DNA of 64,000 nt from Streptomyces sp. 1-11 (GTDB lineage: Bacteria; Actinomycetota; Actinomycetes; Streptomycetales; Streptomycetaceae). Both the position numbers and the translations under genes were made by a program. The notes under the pieces are model-generated. The model made no database searches. It saw nothing but the letters and a program-made list of their open reading frames with translations, and had not been told where the DNA came from. Positions 1-11,629 of this stretch are shown here, one piece after another. The first letter of the stretch is position 1. Each line of letters opens with the position of its first letter. The stretch spans positions 186,001-250,000 of the forward strand of contig NZ_BJTV01000005.1 of assembly GCF_007176755.1 (NCBI RefSeq), in the 5' to 3' direction.

Positions 1-1228
<1,228 letters not shown>

Positions 1229-1282
1229 ACCGGCCGGTCCGCACAGCGGTGTGAGAGCGGGCGTCCGCGTAGCGCCCGAGAA

Positions 1283-1317
1283 GAGGGCGCCCGGCGTGCA
1301 AGCCGCCGGGCGCCCTC
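1283..1317. terminator. Bidirectional terminator hairpin
   Basis: A perfect 14-bp stem (1283-1296 with 1304-1317) encloses a 7-nt loop. It lies between the endoglucanase and serC, which converge here, and probably ends both transcripts. Confidence 0.8.
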
Positions 1318-1336
1318 CCGCTCGTACCCGAAAGGG

Positions 1337-2557
<1,221 letters not shown>

Positions 2558-2587
2558 CGAAACCGGTGCGGCTGTGGAGAACTCTCC

Positions 2588-5449
2588 GTGACTCTGCGTG
2601 AGCGGATGCATCCTGGACGCATGACGGATCTCTCGGGTCTTGCGGTGGAGCTGCGCGGGGCCGTCCGGGGCGAGGTCGGCTTCGACGTCACGTCCCGGGC
2701 GCTCGTGACGATGGACGCGTCCAACTACCGGCGGGTGCCCGCGGGGGTGGTGGCCCCGCGGGACGCCGCCGACGTGACGGCCGTGCTGGAGGTGTGCCGG
2801 GCGCGCGGGGTGCCGGTCGTGGCCCGCGGCGGCGGCACCTCCATCGCCGGGCAGGCCACGGGCGCGGGCGTGGTGCTCGACTTCACCCGGCACATGAACG
2901 GACTGCTGGAGCTGGACCCGGACGCCCGCACGGCGGTGGTCCAGCCGGGCCTCGTCCTGGACCGCCTCCAGGAGGCCGCCGCCCCCCACGGACTGCGGTT
3001 CGGACCCGACCCCTCCACGCACAGCCGGTGCACGCTCGGCGGGATGATCGGCAACAACGCGTGCGGCTCCCACTCCGTCGCCTGGGGCACCACGGCGGAC
3101 AGTGTCCGCGAGCTGTCCGTCGTCACCGCGCGCGGGCAGCGACTGCGGCTCGGCAGAGACTGGGCCGGGGCGCCGCAGGGGCTGCGCGAGCTGGTGGCGG
3201 GCGAGCTGGCCCGGCTGCGCACCGGTTTCCCCGAGCTGCCCCGCCGCATCTCCGGGTACGCGCTCGACGCCCTGCTGCCCGAGAAGGGCGCCGACGTCGC
3301 CCGCTCCTTCTGCGGCTCCGAGGGCACCCTGGCCGTCCTGACGGAGGCGGTCGTACGGCTCGTGGAGGCGCCGCGCGCCCGGGCGCTCGCGGTGCTGGGG
3401 TACGTCGACGAGAGCGCGGCAGCCGAGGCCGCGGCGGGGCTGCTCCCCTTCGGCCCGCTGACGGTGGAGGGCATGGCGGCCGACCTGGTGCCCGAGCCGG
3501 CCGGGCTGCCCAGGGGGGACGCCTGGCTGTTCGTGGAGACCGGCGGCGAGACGGCGGCCGAGGCGCGCGCTCGCGCGGAGGCCGTCGTCCGCGCCGCCGA
3601 CGCCGTCGGCTCCCTCGTGGTCACCGACCCGGCGGCGCAGCGGGCCCTGTGGCGCGTCCGAGAGGACGCGAGCGGCACGGCGACCCGGATGCCGGACGGT
3701 TCCGAGGCCTGGCCCGGCTGGGAGGACTGCGCGGTGCCGCCCGCCCGGCTGGGCGCCTATCTGCGGGACTTCCGCGCCCTGCTGTCCTCCCACGGCCTGC
3801 GCGGCACCCCGTACGGCCACTTCGGCGACGGCTGCGTCCACGTCCGTGTCGACTTCGACCTGCTCACCGAGGCGGGCGTGGCCCGCTTCCGGCGCTTCTC
3901 CGGTGAACTCGCCGACCTGGTGGTGGCCCACGGCGGCTCGCTGTCCGGGGAGCACGGCGACGGCCAGGCGCGTGCGGAACTGCTGCCGCGGATGTACGGC
4001 GCGGAGACGGTCCGGCTCTTCGAGCGGGCCAAGGGGGTCTGGGACCCCGACGGCCTGCTCAACCCCGGGATGCTGGTCCGTCCGGCCCCGCTCGACACCG
4101 GCCTGCGCTTCTCCGTGCTGCCCCGGCGCCCGGTGGACGTCGCCTTCGGCTACCCGGCCGACGGCGGCGACTTCCGGGCCGCGGTCCGCCGCTGCGTCGG
4201 AGTCGCCAAGTGCCGTACGGCCACGGCGGCGGGACCCGCCGTGATGTGCCCCTCGTTCCGGGTGACGGGGGAGGAGGAGCACTCCACCCGGGGCCGGGCG
4301 CGGCTGCTGCACGAGATGCTCGCCGGCGAACTGGTCACGGACGGCTGGCGCTCCACGGAGGTCCGGGACGCGCTGGATCTGTGCCTGTCCTGCAAGGGCT
4401 GCCGCTCGGACTGCCCGGTCGGCGTCGACATGGCCACCTACAAGGCGGAGTTCCTGCACCACCACTACCGGGGCCGGCTCCGCCCGGCCGCCCACTACAG
4501 CATGGGCCGGCTGCCGGTGTGGCTGCGCTGGGCGGCCCGGACCAACGCGGCACGGCTGCTCAACCGGCTCGCCTCGACGCGGCTGCCGGCGCGGCTGGGC
4601 AAGCGGCTGGCCGGGATCGCCCCGGAGCGGGACATCCCCCGGCTGGCGCCGCTGACCTTCAGCCGCTGGTGGCGGCGGCGCGAGCGGCCCGGCACCGGGG
4701 ACCCGGTCGTGCTGTGGCCCGACACCTTCACCGAGCACCTCTCGCCCTCGGTCGGGCAGGCGGCCGTGCGGGTGCTGGCGGCCGCCGGGCTCCGGGCGGT
4801 GCCGCCGCCGTCCCGGCCGGCCGGCGGCGGGGTCTGCTGCGGCCTGACCTACGTCTCGACCGGCCAGCTCGACCGGGCCCGCAAGGTGCTGCGCCGCACC
4901 CTGGACCTGATGGAACCGGTGCTGCGCAGGGGCACCCCCGTCGTCGTCCTGGAGCCGAGCTGCGCCGCGGCCCTGCGCGCCGACCTCCCGGAGCTGCTGC
5001 CCGAGGACCCGCGCGCCGCCCGGCTCTCGGTGGCGGTCCTCACCTTCGCCGAGACGCTGCGGCGGCACGCCCCCGACTGGACCCCGCCCGACGTCGGCCG
5101 CCCCGTCGCCGGGCAGACCCACTGCCACCAGCACGCGGTCCTCGGCGACGGCGCCGACCGCGCCCTGCGCGAGGCCGCGGGCCTGACCGGGGAACTGAGC
5201 GGCGGCTGCTGCGGCCTCGCGGGCGACTTCGGCTTCACGAAGGGCCACTTCGAGGTCTCCCGGGCCTGCGCGGAGGAACAGCTGCTGCCCTCGGTGCGGG
5301 CGGCGGCCGAGGGGACGGTGATCCTGGCGGACGGCTTCTCGTGCCGCACCCAGCTGGAGCAGCTCGCCGGGGTGCGCGGACGCCACCTGGCGGAGGTCCT
5401 GGCGGACGCGCTGGACGCGGTGGACGCCGGGACGAAGGCAGCGGAGTGA
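2588..5449 (+). CDS. FAD-linked 2-hydroxyacid dehydrogenase fused to Fe-S (CCG) domain, YdiJ / D-2-hydroxyglutarate dehydrogenase-like
   Basis: This 953-residue fusion carries an N-terminal PCMH-type FAD-binding domain (about 45-230; GGGTSIAGQATG is the pyrophosphate-binding segment), an FAD-oxidase C domain (about 260-510; GHFGDGCVHVR and SGEHGDGQAR are family motifs) and a C-terminal Fe-S half. The Fe-S half has Cys ligands in RCVGVAKC..MCPSF and CLSCKGCRSDCP, and two CCG segments (CCGLTY and CCGLAGDFGF). The layout matches YdiJ-type enzymes that oxidise D-2-hydroxyacids and pass electrons to the quinone pool. The GTG at 2588 has a GGAG 9 bases upstream; ATGs at 2606 or 2621 are alternatives. 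It is divergent from serC. The exact substrate (D-2-hydroxyglutarate or D-lactate) is inferred. Confidence 0.85.
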   Translation: MTLRERMHPGRMTDLSGLAVELRGAVRGEVGFDVTSRALVTMDASNYRRVPAGVVAPRDAADVTAVLEVCRARGVPVVARGGGTSIAGQATGAGVVLDFTRHMNGLLELDPDARTAVVQPGLVLDRLQEAAAPHGLRFGPDPSTHSRCTLGGMIGNNACGSHSVAWGTTADSVRELSVVTARGQRLRLGRDWAGAPQGLRELVAGELARLRTGFPELPRRISGYALDALLPEKGADVARSFCGSEGTLAVLTEAVVRLVEAPRARALAVLGYVDESAAAEAAAGLLPFGPLTVEGMAADLVPEPAGLPRGDAWLFVETGGETAAEARARAEAVVRAADAVGSLVVTDPAAQRALWRVREDASGTATRMPDGSEAWPGWEDCAVPPARLGAYLRDFRALLSSHGLRGTPYGHFGDGCVHVRVDFDLLTEAGVARFRRFSGELADLVVAHGGSLSGEHGDGQARAELLPRMYGAETVRLFERAKGVWDPDGLLNPGMLVRPAPLDTGLRFSVLPRRPVDVAFGYPADGGDFRAAVRRCVGVAKCRTATAAGPAVMCPSFRVTGEEEHSTRGRARLLHEMLAGELVTDGWRSTEVRDALDLCLSCKGCRSDCPVGVDMATYKAEFLHHHYRGRLRPAAHYSMGRLPVWLRWAARTNAARLLNRLASTRLPARLGKRLAGIAPERDIPRLAPLTFSRWWRRRERPGTGDPVVLWPDTFTEHLSPSVGQAAVRVLAAAGLRAVPPPSRPAGGGVCCGLTYVSTGQLDRARKVLRRTLDLMEPVLRRGTPVVVLEPSCAAALRADLPELLPEDPRAARLSVAVLTFAETLRRHAPDWTPPDVGRPVAGQTHCHQHAVLGDGADRALREAAGLTGELSGGCCGLAGDFGFTKGHFEVSRACAEEQLLPSVRAAAEGTVILADGFSCRTQLEQLAGVRGRHLAEVLADALDAVDAGTKAAE

Positions 5450-5465
5450 CGGCGGCGGACAGCGG

Positions 5466-5497
5466 CCGGGGAGGCCCTGCGGAAGAGCGCTCCCCGG
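5466..5497. terminator. Short hairpin between convergent genes
   Basis: CCGGGGAG (5466-5473) can pair with CTCCCCGG (5490-5497) across a 16-nt loop, between the dehydrogenase and the FG-GAP gene. It is only 8 bp, so the call is weak. Confidence 0.4.
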
Positions 5498-5502
5498 GCG
5501 CG

Positions 5503-8500
5503 CTAGAAGAGTCCCTTGTAGCCCTGCCAGCCGGACCCGATCTTCGTCCGGGATCCGAAGGAACCCTTGCCGTTGCCGTCGTTGCGGTAGAGGTTGCCCG
5601 AGGTGTCCCTGGCCACCAGGTCGTTCCTGCCGTCGCCGGTGATGTCGCCGACGCCGACCACCGCGTTGTACGAGCCGCCCCAGCCGGAGAACAGCTTCAC
5701 ACGGTCCTTCAGCAGGCCGTTGCCCCGGCCGCTGTAGCGGTACAGGGTGCCTGCCTTGTCCTGGGCGAGGACATCGCCGATCCCGTCGCCGTCCAGGTCC
5801 CCGGCGCCGACGATCTTCTTGTACCCCGTCCAGGCCGAGCGGATCTTCTTCGCGGCCGCGAGCGAACCGTCGCTCTTCGCGGCGAAGAGGTACACGTCCC
5901 CGGTGGACGCCTTGCGGGCCAGCAGATCGGACCGGCCGTCACCGGTCAGGTCCCCGGGCGAGGTGAGCACGTTGTAGGCGCTCCACCCGGTGCCGAGCTT
6001 CTTGTACTTGGCCGAGGTGGTGAGCGGCTGACCGCACGGGACCGTGTAGCCGCGCAGGGACCCGTCGGCCATGCGTACCAGGACGTCGTTGCAGCGGTCA
6101 TGGTTCAGGTCGCCGAACGGCACCGCCACCGCCTTGACCGACCAGCCGCTGCCCGACGATCTGCCGGAGAAGGTGCCCTTGCCCGTGCCCTGCTGGAAGG
6201 TGAGGGATCCCGAGGCGCTCAGGGTGAGCAGGTCGGCGATCCCGTCAGGCGACGCCCCCCGGCCCACGTGGTCGTGGCGGACCGGGCTGCCGTCCTGAAG
6301 CCGGACCGTGCCCGTGTACTCCAGCGCCTGCCCCACACCGTCGGCGGGGTCGACGCTCAGGCTCCAGTCGTAGGAGCCGTTCGGCAACCGGGTGGCCAGC
6401 CCCCGCGCGTCTCGTGTCACGCCCGACCAGCCGACGGTCAGCTCGCCCCGCGTCGTGCCGCCGCTCGCCGTGTCGACGGTCCTGCCGGTCGCCGTGCTGC
6501 GTACGGTCAGCCGCCAGCCCGCGGCGGGCTTGGACAGCAGCAGGGTCGTCAGGGTGTCCGGAGTCGTGTCGGGTTCGCGGGCCGTGACGGTCCCCGTGCG
6601 CTCGGCCGGCGCGAGCAGGCGCAGGGGCTGCTGCGCCACTCCCGAGGGCACGAGGTGCACCTGCTCGTGGTCGTCCACGTAGGCGGCGTTGGCTCCGGAC
6701 TCGTCCACCGTCCAGCGGACGTCCCGCTGGGAGACACCGGTGTCGGGCAGGTCACCGACGACCCTGCTGACGGGAGTGGCCTCGTCGACCGTCGTGAGGA
6801 CGAGCTTCCCCGCCTGCTTGTCGTGCGTGACGACGTATCCGTCGCCCAGCTCGGCCTCGTCGGGGGGAACGGGGACGGACCTGGCCGTCGTGCGGTCGTA
6901 GACGCCGGCCCGCCCGTCGCACGTCCAGTACAGCCAGCGGCCCAGTGCCTGCAGGTCGGTGGGCGTACAGCCGGCGCCGGTGGTGACGGTCCCGGTGGTC
7001 TTCTTCGCCGACAAGTCGTACGCCGTGAGGGTGCCGGGGGACGCGGCGGGGGTCCACAGGGTGTCACCGGAGAGCGCGGCGGCGCCCGGGGCCCGGGTGA
7101 CGGCGGCCGCGCCTGCGCTGCCGATGCGGTAGACGTACTGGTGAGCCGTACCCGTGTAGACGAGATAACGGCCCGAGACGTCCGTGATCCGCCCGGTGTC
7201 GGCCACGCTCCGCTCCCAATACGGCTGCTTCGGCGGCCCGAAGACCCTGATCCGGTCGGGATAGGCCGAGGCGTCGTGTTCCAGCCAGGCGATCCGGCCG
7301 TCGGCCGTGCCGTGGATCGAGGCACAGGTGACGTTCCCCGCCGCGCAGTGCTGGATCAGCATGCTGGAGTCGAGGAACGGGGACGCGGCCCCGAACTCGG
7401 GGGTGCCGGACGGGGCGACGGTGCGTACGCGACCGACGCGTCCCCCGTTGTCCCCGTCGGAGGTCCCGTAGTCCGTGACGATCAGTCGCCCCTGGTCGAG
7501 CGACAACCCCTGGATCCGGTAGGGCGGTTTCGGCAGTGCTCTGACCATGCTGACGACCGGCCTGCCGTCGGCGCCGGCCCGGATGCGCTGGACACCCCAG
7601 TCGTCGGTGCCCGTGCGGCCGATCTTGACCGCGGTCCCGCCGGGGCCGACCGCGAGTCCGGAGGCCGACGACGGCATCAGGGCGACCGGGTCCCCTCCGC
7701 CGATCGGCTGTGCCCGGACCTGGCTGCTGCCGCTCACCAGCCAGTCGCCGACGACGGCCACGTCATGGGTGGCGTTCGGCCCGTCGCCGGTCCCCGCCAG
7801 GGTGATCGCGGCCGGGGCCGCCGAGAGGTCGGCGCGCGGCACCGTCAGGACAGCGGCCTTGTCGTAGGAGAGGGCGACGATGTGGTCCGGCGAGATCACC
7901 AGTCCGCTGTAGCCGACGGGCAGCGGCTGGGTGTAGCCCTGCACCTGCCCGGTCTCCCGGTCGACGGCCGCCATGCGCATCTCGCCGTCGAGGGAGGCGC
8001 GGAAGAAGACGCTGCGGGCGTCCGCACCGAGCGGTGTCAGGAGCCGGAGGCCTGCCGGTCCGCCGTCCACCGTCACGTCGCGGACATTCCCGTCCGGCTC
8101 CGGGGTCAGCAGGTGCATCTCGTGCTTGGTGGTGCCGTCCTCCGCCGTGACGGTCCGGAAGGCCAGCGCGAGGTTGTCGTAGGACGTCAGGTAGGCGAGG
8201 CCGTCCGGCAGCCGCAGGGTGCGCTCGGTCCCCTCCGCCGCGTCCCAGAATTCCACCCGGTCCGGGTACCTGTACGCGACGACATCCGTACCCGTCCCTT
8301 GTGGCGTTGCCCCGGTCCGGACCGGCACACGGACCGGCTTCCCGCCGTCGAACGGGGCCCACCACAGAGTGCTGCTGCCCTCGACCCGGTGGAAGACGCC
8401 CTGTGCCCCGGCACCGTCGTGACCACCGTGCGTCGAGGGGGACAGCACCGAGCCCGTGGTGTTGTAGCCGCGCAAGGTAGCCGGCACCACCGTCTCCTGC

Positions 8501-8619
8501 GGTGCCTCCGACGCCGAGGCCGGAAGCGACGGGCTCAGTCCCGCGGCGAGCGCCGCGCAGGCGGCTATGACGACGGTCGCGCGTCTCGCGCGTCCGTGGC
8601 CGACGGCATGACGATCCAA
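5503..8619 (-). CDS. Secreted FG-GAP/VCBS repeat protein
   Basis: The protein is about 1038 residues. I place the start at a TTG (8617-8619, reverse) because GGGGAGG lies about 9 nt upstream; the longer frame to 8691 adds 24 residues with no ribosome site. The N-terminus has basic residues, a hydrophobic stretch and an Ala-rich cleavage region, so it is exported. Most of the protein looks like beta-propeller and Ig-like material. The C-terminal 220 residues hold four FG-GAP-type calcium-binding units (GDLNHDRCNDVL, GDLTGDGRSDLL, GDLDGDGIGDVL, GDITGDGRNDLV). No catalytic domain is visible. Such proteins are common in Streptomyces and probably bind polymers or surfaces, but the ligand is unknown. 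Confidence 0.75.
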   Translation of the reverse strand: MDRHAVGHGRARRATVVIAACAALAAGLSPSLPASASEAPQETVVPATLRGYNTTGSVLSPSTHGGHDGAGAQGVFHRVEGSSTLWWAPFDGGKPVRVPVRTGATPQGTGTDVVAYRYPDRVEFWDAAEGTERTLRLPDGLAYLTSYDNLALAFRTVTAEDGTTKHEMHLLTPEPDGNVRDVTVDGGPAGLRLLTPLGADARSVFFRASLDGEMRMAAVDRETGQVQGYTQPLPVGYSGLVISPDHIVALSYDKAAVLTVPRADLSAAPAAITLAGTGDGPNATHDVAVVGDWLVSGSSQVRAQPIGGGDPVALMPSSASGLAVGPGGTAVKIGRTGTDDWGVQRIRAGADGRPVVSMVRALPKPPYRIQGLSLDQGRLIVTDYGTSDGDNGGRVGRVRTVAPSGTPEFGAASPFLDSSMLIQHCAAGNVTCASIHGTADGRIAWLEHDASAYPDRIRVFGPPKQPYWERSVADTGRITDVSGRYLVYTGTAHQYVYRIGSAGAAAVTRAPGAAALSGDTLWTPAASPGTLTAYDLSAKKTTGTVTTGAGCTPTDLQALGRWLYWTCDGRAGVYDRTTARSVPVPPDEAELGDGYVVTHDKQAGKLVLTTVDEATPVSRVVGDLPDTGVSQRDVRWTVDESGANAAYVDDHEQVHLVPSGVAQQPLRLLAPAERTGTVTAREPDTTPDTLTTLLLSKPAAGWRLTVRSTATGRTVDTASGGTTRGELTVGWSGVTRDARGLATRLPNGSYDWSLSVDPADGVGQALEYTGTVRLQDGSPVRHDHVGRGASPDGIADLLTLSASGSLTFQQGTGKGTFSGRSSGSGWSVKAVAVPFGDLNHDRCNDVLVRMADGSLRGYTVPCGQPLTTSAKYKKLGTGWSAYNVLTSPGDLTGDGRSDLLARKASTGDVYLFAAKSDGSLAAAKKIRSAWTGYKKIVGAGDLDGDGIGDVLAQDKAGTLYRYSGRGNGLLKDRVKLFSGWGGSYNAVVGVGDITGDGRNDLVARDTSGNLYRNDGNGKGSFGSRTKIGSGWQGYKGLF

Positions 8620-8885
8620 GGTGATGACCCTCCCCGGTGAACCAGAAGGGATGCCCGCCGCCCAGTAGCTCCCGGCCCCCGGCGGACGCACCCTTCACAG
8701 AATCCGCTGATCGTACATTTGCATCGACTGTTGTCGTGGCTGTTCCCGGCTGTACCTCACGGGCGCTTTCCGGCCACGCGGAGCACGATGGAGAAGGGCG
8801 CGACGCGCCGCCCGGCCCGCCGTGGGGTCCTGTGTGCGGCGTCCCGGCATTCGGGACAGGCTCATGGCGGCTTCACACTCCTGAC

Positions 8886-8920
8886 CAAGTCCATTACCCT
8901 GGACTTGGAAGTACACCAAG
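8886..8920. promoter_or_regulatory. Overlapping inverted repeats upstream of the EamA exporter gene (putative operator)
   Basis: CAAGTCCA and TGGACTTG (8886-8893 and 8900-8907) form a perfect 8-bp inverted repeat with a 6-nt spacer. The right arm overlaps a second repeat, CTTGG..CCAAG (8904-8908 and 8916-8920). It sits about 40 nt before the start at 8960 in the 340-base gap 8620-8959; the rest of that gap shows nothing clear. I infer a repressor or activator site. Confidence 0.5.
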
Positions 8921-8959
8921 ATGAACAAGATCTGATTCCAGCCAGACCCAGGACCGCCC

Positions 8960-9925
8960 GTGAGCACCTCCAGCCACACCGCCCCCTCGACGCAGCACGC
9001 GCCGGCATCCCCCGGGGGCGCACCGCGTCGGTCCGGCTCGTCCGGCTCGTCCAGGCCGCTCGGCTCGCTCGGGCCGGTGGGTCTGGTGCTGGCCGGCGGG
9101 ATCTCGGTCCAGTTCGGCGGAGCGCTCGCGGTGACCTTGATGCCGAGGGCCGGTGCGCTCGGCGTCGTCACCCTGCGGCTGCTCGCGGCGGCCGTGGTGC
9201 TGCTGGTGGTCTGCCGGCCCCGGCTGCGCGGTCACTCGCGCGCCGACTGGGGGACCGTCGTCGTCTTCGGTGTCGCCATGGGCGGGATGAACGGCCTCTT
9301 CTACGAGGCGGTCGCCCGCATCCCGCTGGGCCCCGCGGTCACCCTGGAGGTCCTCGGCCCGCTGGCCCTGTCCGTGCTGGCCTCCCGACAGGCGATCAAC
9401 GCGCTGTGGGCGGCCCTCGCCCTGGCCGGGGTCTTCCTGCTGGGCGGCGGAGGCTTCAGCGATCTCGACACCGCGGGCGTCGCCTTCGCCCTGGGAGCAG
9501 GCGCCATGTGGGCGGCCTACATAGTCTTCAGCGCCCGCACCGGCCGCCGCTTCCCGCAGGCGGACGGCTTGGCGCTGGCGATGGCGGTGGCCGCCCTGCT
9601 CTTCCTCCCGCTCGGCATCGCCGAGGCCGGCAGCCGGCTGCTGAACCCCACCACCGTCGCCCTCGGCTCGGCGGTGGCGCTGCTCTCCTCGGTGCTGCCC
9701 TACACCCTCGAACTCCTCGCGCTGCGCCGCCTGCCCGCCCACACCTTCGCCGTCCTCATGAGCCTGGAACCGGCCATCGCGGCCACGGCGGGCTTCCTCG
9801 TCCTCGGCCAGGCGCTCTCCGTCACGCAGGCCGCCGCCATCGCCCTGGTGATCGCGGCGACCATCGGCGCGGTACGGACCCAGGTCGGGCGCGGCAAGGT
9901 GCCGGCCCCGGCCCCCGAGGCCTGA
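8960..9925 (+). CDS. EamA/RhtA-family drug/metabolite exporter
   Basis: This 321-residue integral membrane protein has about ten hydrophobic segments arranged as two EamA halves after a Ser/Pro-rich 35-residue N-terminus. Family members (RhtA, DMT superfamily) export small metabolites such as threonine, homoserine or other amino acids. AGGA lies 6 nt before the GTG start. The gene stands alone and diverges from the FG-GAP gene; the palindromes at 8886-8920 suggest dedicated regulation. The substrate cannot be read from sequence. Confidence 0.8.
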   Translation: MSTSSHTAPSTQHAPASPGGAPRRSGSSGSSRPLGSLGPVGLVLAGGISVQFGGALAVTLMPRAGALGVVTLRLLAAAVVLLVVCRPRLRGHSRADWGTVVVFGVAMGGMNGLFYEAVARIPLGPAVTLEVLGPLALSVLASRQAINALWAALALAGVFLLGGGGFSDLDTAGVAFALGAGAMWAAYIVFSARTGRRFPQADGLALAMAVAALLFLPLGIAEAGSRLLNPTTVALGSAVALLSSVLPYTLELLALRRLPAHTFAVLMSLEPAIAATAGFLVLGQALSVTQAAAIALVIAATIGAVRTQVGRGKVPAPAPEA

Positions 9926-9952
9926 CCGGCGCGCGGTCACCGCGCCCGCGGT

Positions 9953-10693
9953 TCAGCCGGCCGGCTTCTCCCACACCGACACGTGCTGCCGGCTGTCGCT
10001 CGTGAACGGTTCCCGCGTCCAGCCGTCCCACCGCGAGCGCAGCCGCAGCCCCGCGAGCCGGGCCATCAGGTCCAGCTCCGCGGGCCACACGTACCGGAAC
10101 GGGACCGAGAGGTACGTGCCCCGGCCGTCCGCCACCCGCACATGGTGCGAGCTGACCGACTGCGTGGCGACGTCGTACAGGTCGAAGCCCAGCCGTCCCT
10201 CGTCGACGCGGAACGGCACCGCGTTCTGCCCGGGCGGCAGCCGGCGTAGATCCGGCACCATGACCTCGACGACGAAGCAGCCGCCGGGCTCCAGGTGGCC
10301 GGCCGCGTTGCGGAAGCAGTCCACCTGGGCGTCCTGCGAGGTCAGGTTCATGATCGTGTTGAAGACCAGACAGGCGACCCGGAAGGCGCCGTCCACCCGC
10401 GCCGTCGCGAAGTCCCCGACCGTCGTCCCGACCGCGTCGCCGCCCGGCTTGGCCCGCAGCCGGTCCAGCATCGCCCGGGACAGGTCGATGCCGTGCACGC
10501 CGACCCCGCGCCGCGCCAGCGGCAGCGCGATCCGCCCGGTCCCGACCCCGAACTCCAGGGCCCGGCCGTCACCGGCCAGCTCCGCCAGCAGCCCGACCGC
10601 GGGCCCGACGACCCCGTCCTCGAACATCTCCGCCACCGACTCGTCGTACGACGCCGCGACGGACTCCCCGAAGTACCCGTCCTCATCGACCAT
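9953..10693 (-). CDS. Class I SAM-dependent methyltransferase
   Basis: The 246-residue protein has a Rossmann methyltransferase fold with motif I ALEFGVGTGR (about residues 45-54), an acidic end of strand 2 (GVHGIDLS) and a motif IV region near CLVFNTIMNLT. No targeting signal is seen, so it is cytosolic. The acceptor substrate is unknown; it resembles the generic Methyltransf_25 group. It converges with the EamA gene and points away from the atu-like operon, so it may share an intergenic control region with that operon. Confidence 0.8.
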   Translation of the reverse strand: MVDEDGYFGESVAASYDESVAEMFEDGVVGPAVGLLAELAGDGRALEFGVGTGRIALPLARRGVGVHGIDLSRAMLDRLRAKPGGDAVGTTVGDFATARVDGAFRVACLVFNTIMNLTSQDAQVDCFRNAAGHLEPGGCFVVEVMVPDLRRLPPGQNAVPFRVDEGRLGFDLYDVATQSVSSHHVRVADGRGTYLSVPFRYVWPAELDLMARLAGLRLRSRWDGWTREPFTSDSRQHVSVWEKPAG

Positions 10694-10735
10694 CCCCCGA
10701 CGCTACTGGGCGGGCACGGGCCGCCGCGCGGCCTT

Positions 10736-10777
10736 TTCCGCGGGCACGGACCCCGGTTCCGCGGGCGCGGACCCCGG
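10736..10777. repeat. 21-bp tandem duplication
   Basis: Two 21-bp units (10736-10756 and 10757-10777) differ at one base and lie directly upstream of the palindromic operator of the atu-like operon. Confidence 0.6.
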
Positions 10778-10789
10778 TGAAAAATCATG

Positions 10790-10801
10790 CAAGCATGCTT
10801 G
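10790..10801. promoter_or_regulatory. Perfect 12-bp palindrome, likely TetR operator
   Basis: CAAGCATGCTTG reads the same on both strands, and weaker symmetry extends outward for about 7 nt on each side. It lies 33 nt before the chosen start of the first operon gene. Size and symmetry fit a TetR-family operator. The obvious candidate ligand is the TetR encoded as the last gene of the same operon (20271-20876). Binding is inferred. Confidence 0.55.
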
Positions 10802-10834
10802 ATTGTTTCCCGGCCCGCTGCCATGCTCCCCGTC

Positions 10835-11629
10835 ATGGCCGACCCGACGCACGTCATCGACGACCTGTGTGCCGAGAACGACGAACTCGACCTTCTGGTC
10901 GCGGACTTGAGCCCGGAGCAGTGGGCCTCCGGCACCCCCGCGCCCGGCTGGACCGTCGCCCACCAGATCGCGCACCTCGCCTGGACCGACCGCTCGGCCC
11001 TGCTGGCCGTCACCGACGCCGGGGCCTTCCAGGCGCTGGTGGAGAAGGCGCTGGCCGCTCCCGGCTCGTTCGTGGACGACGGCGCGGAGGAAGGCGCCCG
11101 GCTGCCGTGCGACGAGCTGCTGGCGGGGTGGCGCGCCGGACGGGACGCCCTCCAGCGGGCCCTGCGCGCCGCACCGGCCGGCAGCCGGTTCCCCTGGTAC
11201 GGGCCGCCCATGTCGGCCGCGTCCATGGCCACCGCCCGCCTCATGGAGACCTGGGCCCACGGTCTGGACATCGCCGACGCCCTCGGCGCGGTCCGCCCGC
11301 CCACCGACCGGCTCAGGCACGTGGCCCGACTCGGCGTGCGCACCCGCGACTTCGCCCACACGGTCCACGGACTCACCCCGCCCGCTGAGGAGTTCCGCGT
11401 CGAGCTGCGGGCGCCCTCCGGTGACCTGTGGACGTACGGGCCGGCGGACGCCGCCCAGCGTGTCACCGGGCCCGCTGTCGACTTCTGCCTGCTCGTCACC
11501 CAGCGCGCCCACCGCGCCGACCTCGCCCTGCGCGCCGAGGGCCCGGACGCCGACCGCTGGCTCGGCATCGCCCAGGCCTTCGCCGGCCCGCCCGGCGCCG
11601 GCCGCCCGCCGAAGGAGGGCACCCGGTGA
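10835..11629 (+). CDS. TIGR03084-family DinB-like / maleylpyruvate isomerase-type protein
   Basis: First gene of the coupled operon, 264 residues from the ATG at 10835; ATGs at 10787 and 10823 are upstream alternatives, and none has a convincing Shine-Dalgarno. The N-terminal half resembles the four-helix DinB/MDMPI fold, with HQIAHLAW and [12 protein letters not shown] carrying the likely metal-binding His residues. The C-terminal half is an SCP2-like alpha/beta segment. In actinobacteria the TIGR03084 family travels with acyl-CoA degradation genes. Its reaction is unknown; thiol-dependent isomerisation or hydrolysis is possible. It overlaps the next gene by GTGA. Confidence 0.75.
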   Translation: MADPTHVIDDLCAENDELDLLVADLSPEQWASGTPAPGWTVAHQIAHLAWTDRSALLAVTDAGAFQALVEKALAAPGSFVDDGAEEGARLPCDELLAGWRAGRDALQRALRAAPAGSRFPWYGPPMSAASMATARLMETWAHGLDIADALGAVRPPTDRLRHVARLGVRTRDFAHTVHGLTPPAEEFRVELRAPSGDLWTYGPADAAQRVTGPAVDFCLLVTQRAHRADLALRAEGPDADRWLGIAQAFAGPPGAGRPPKEGTR

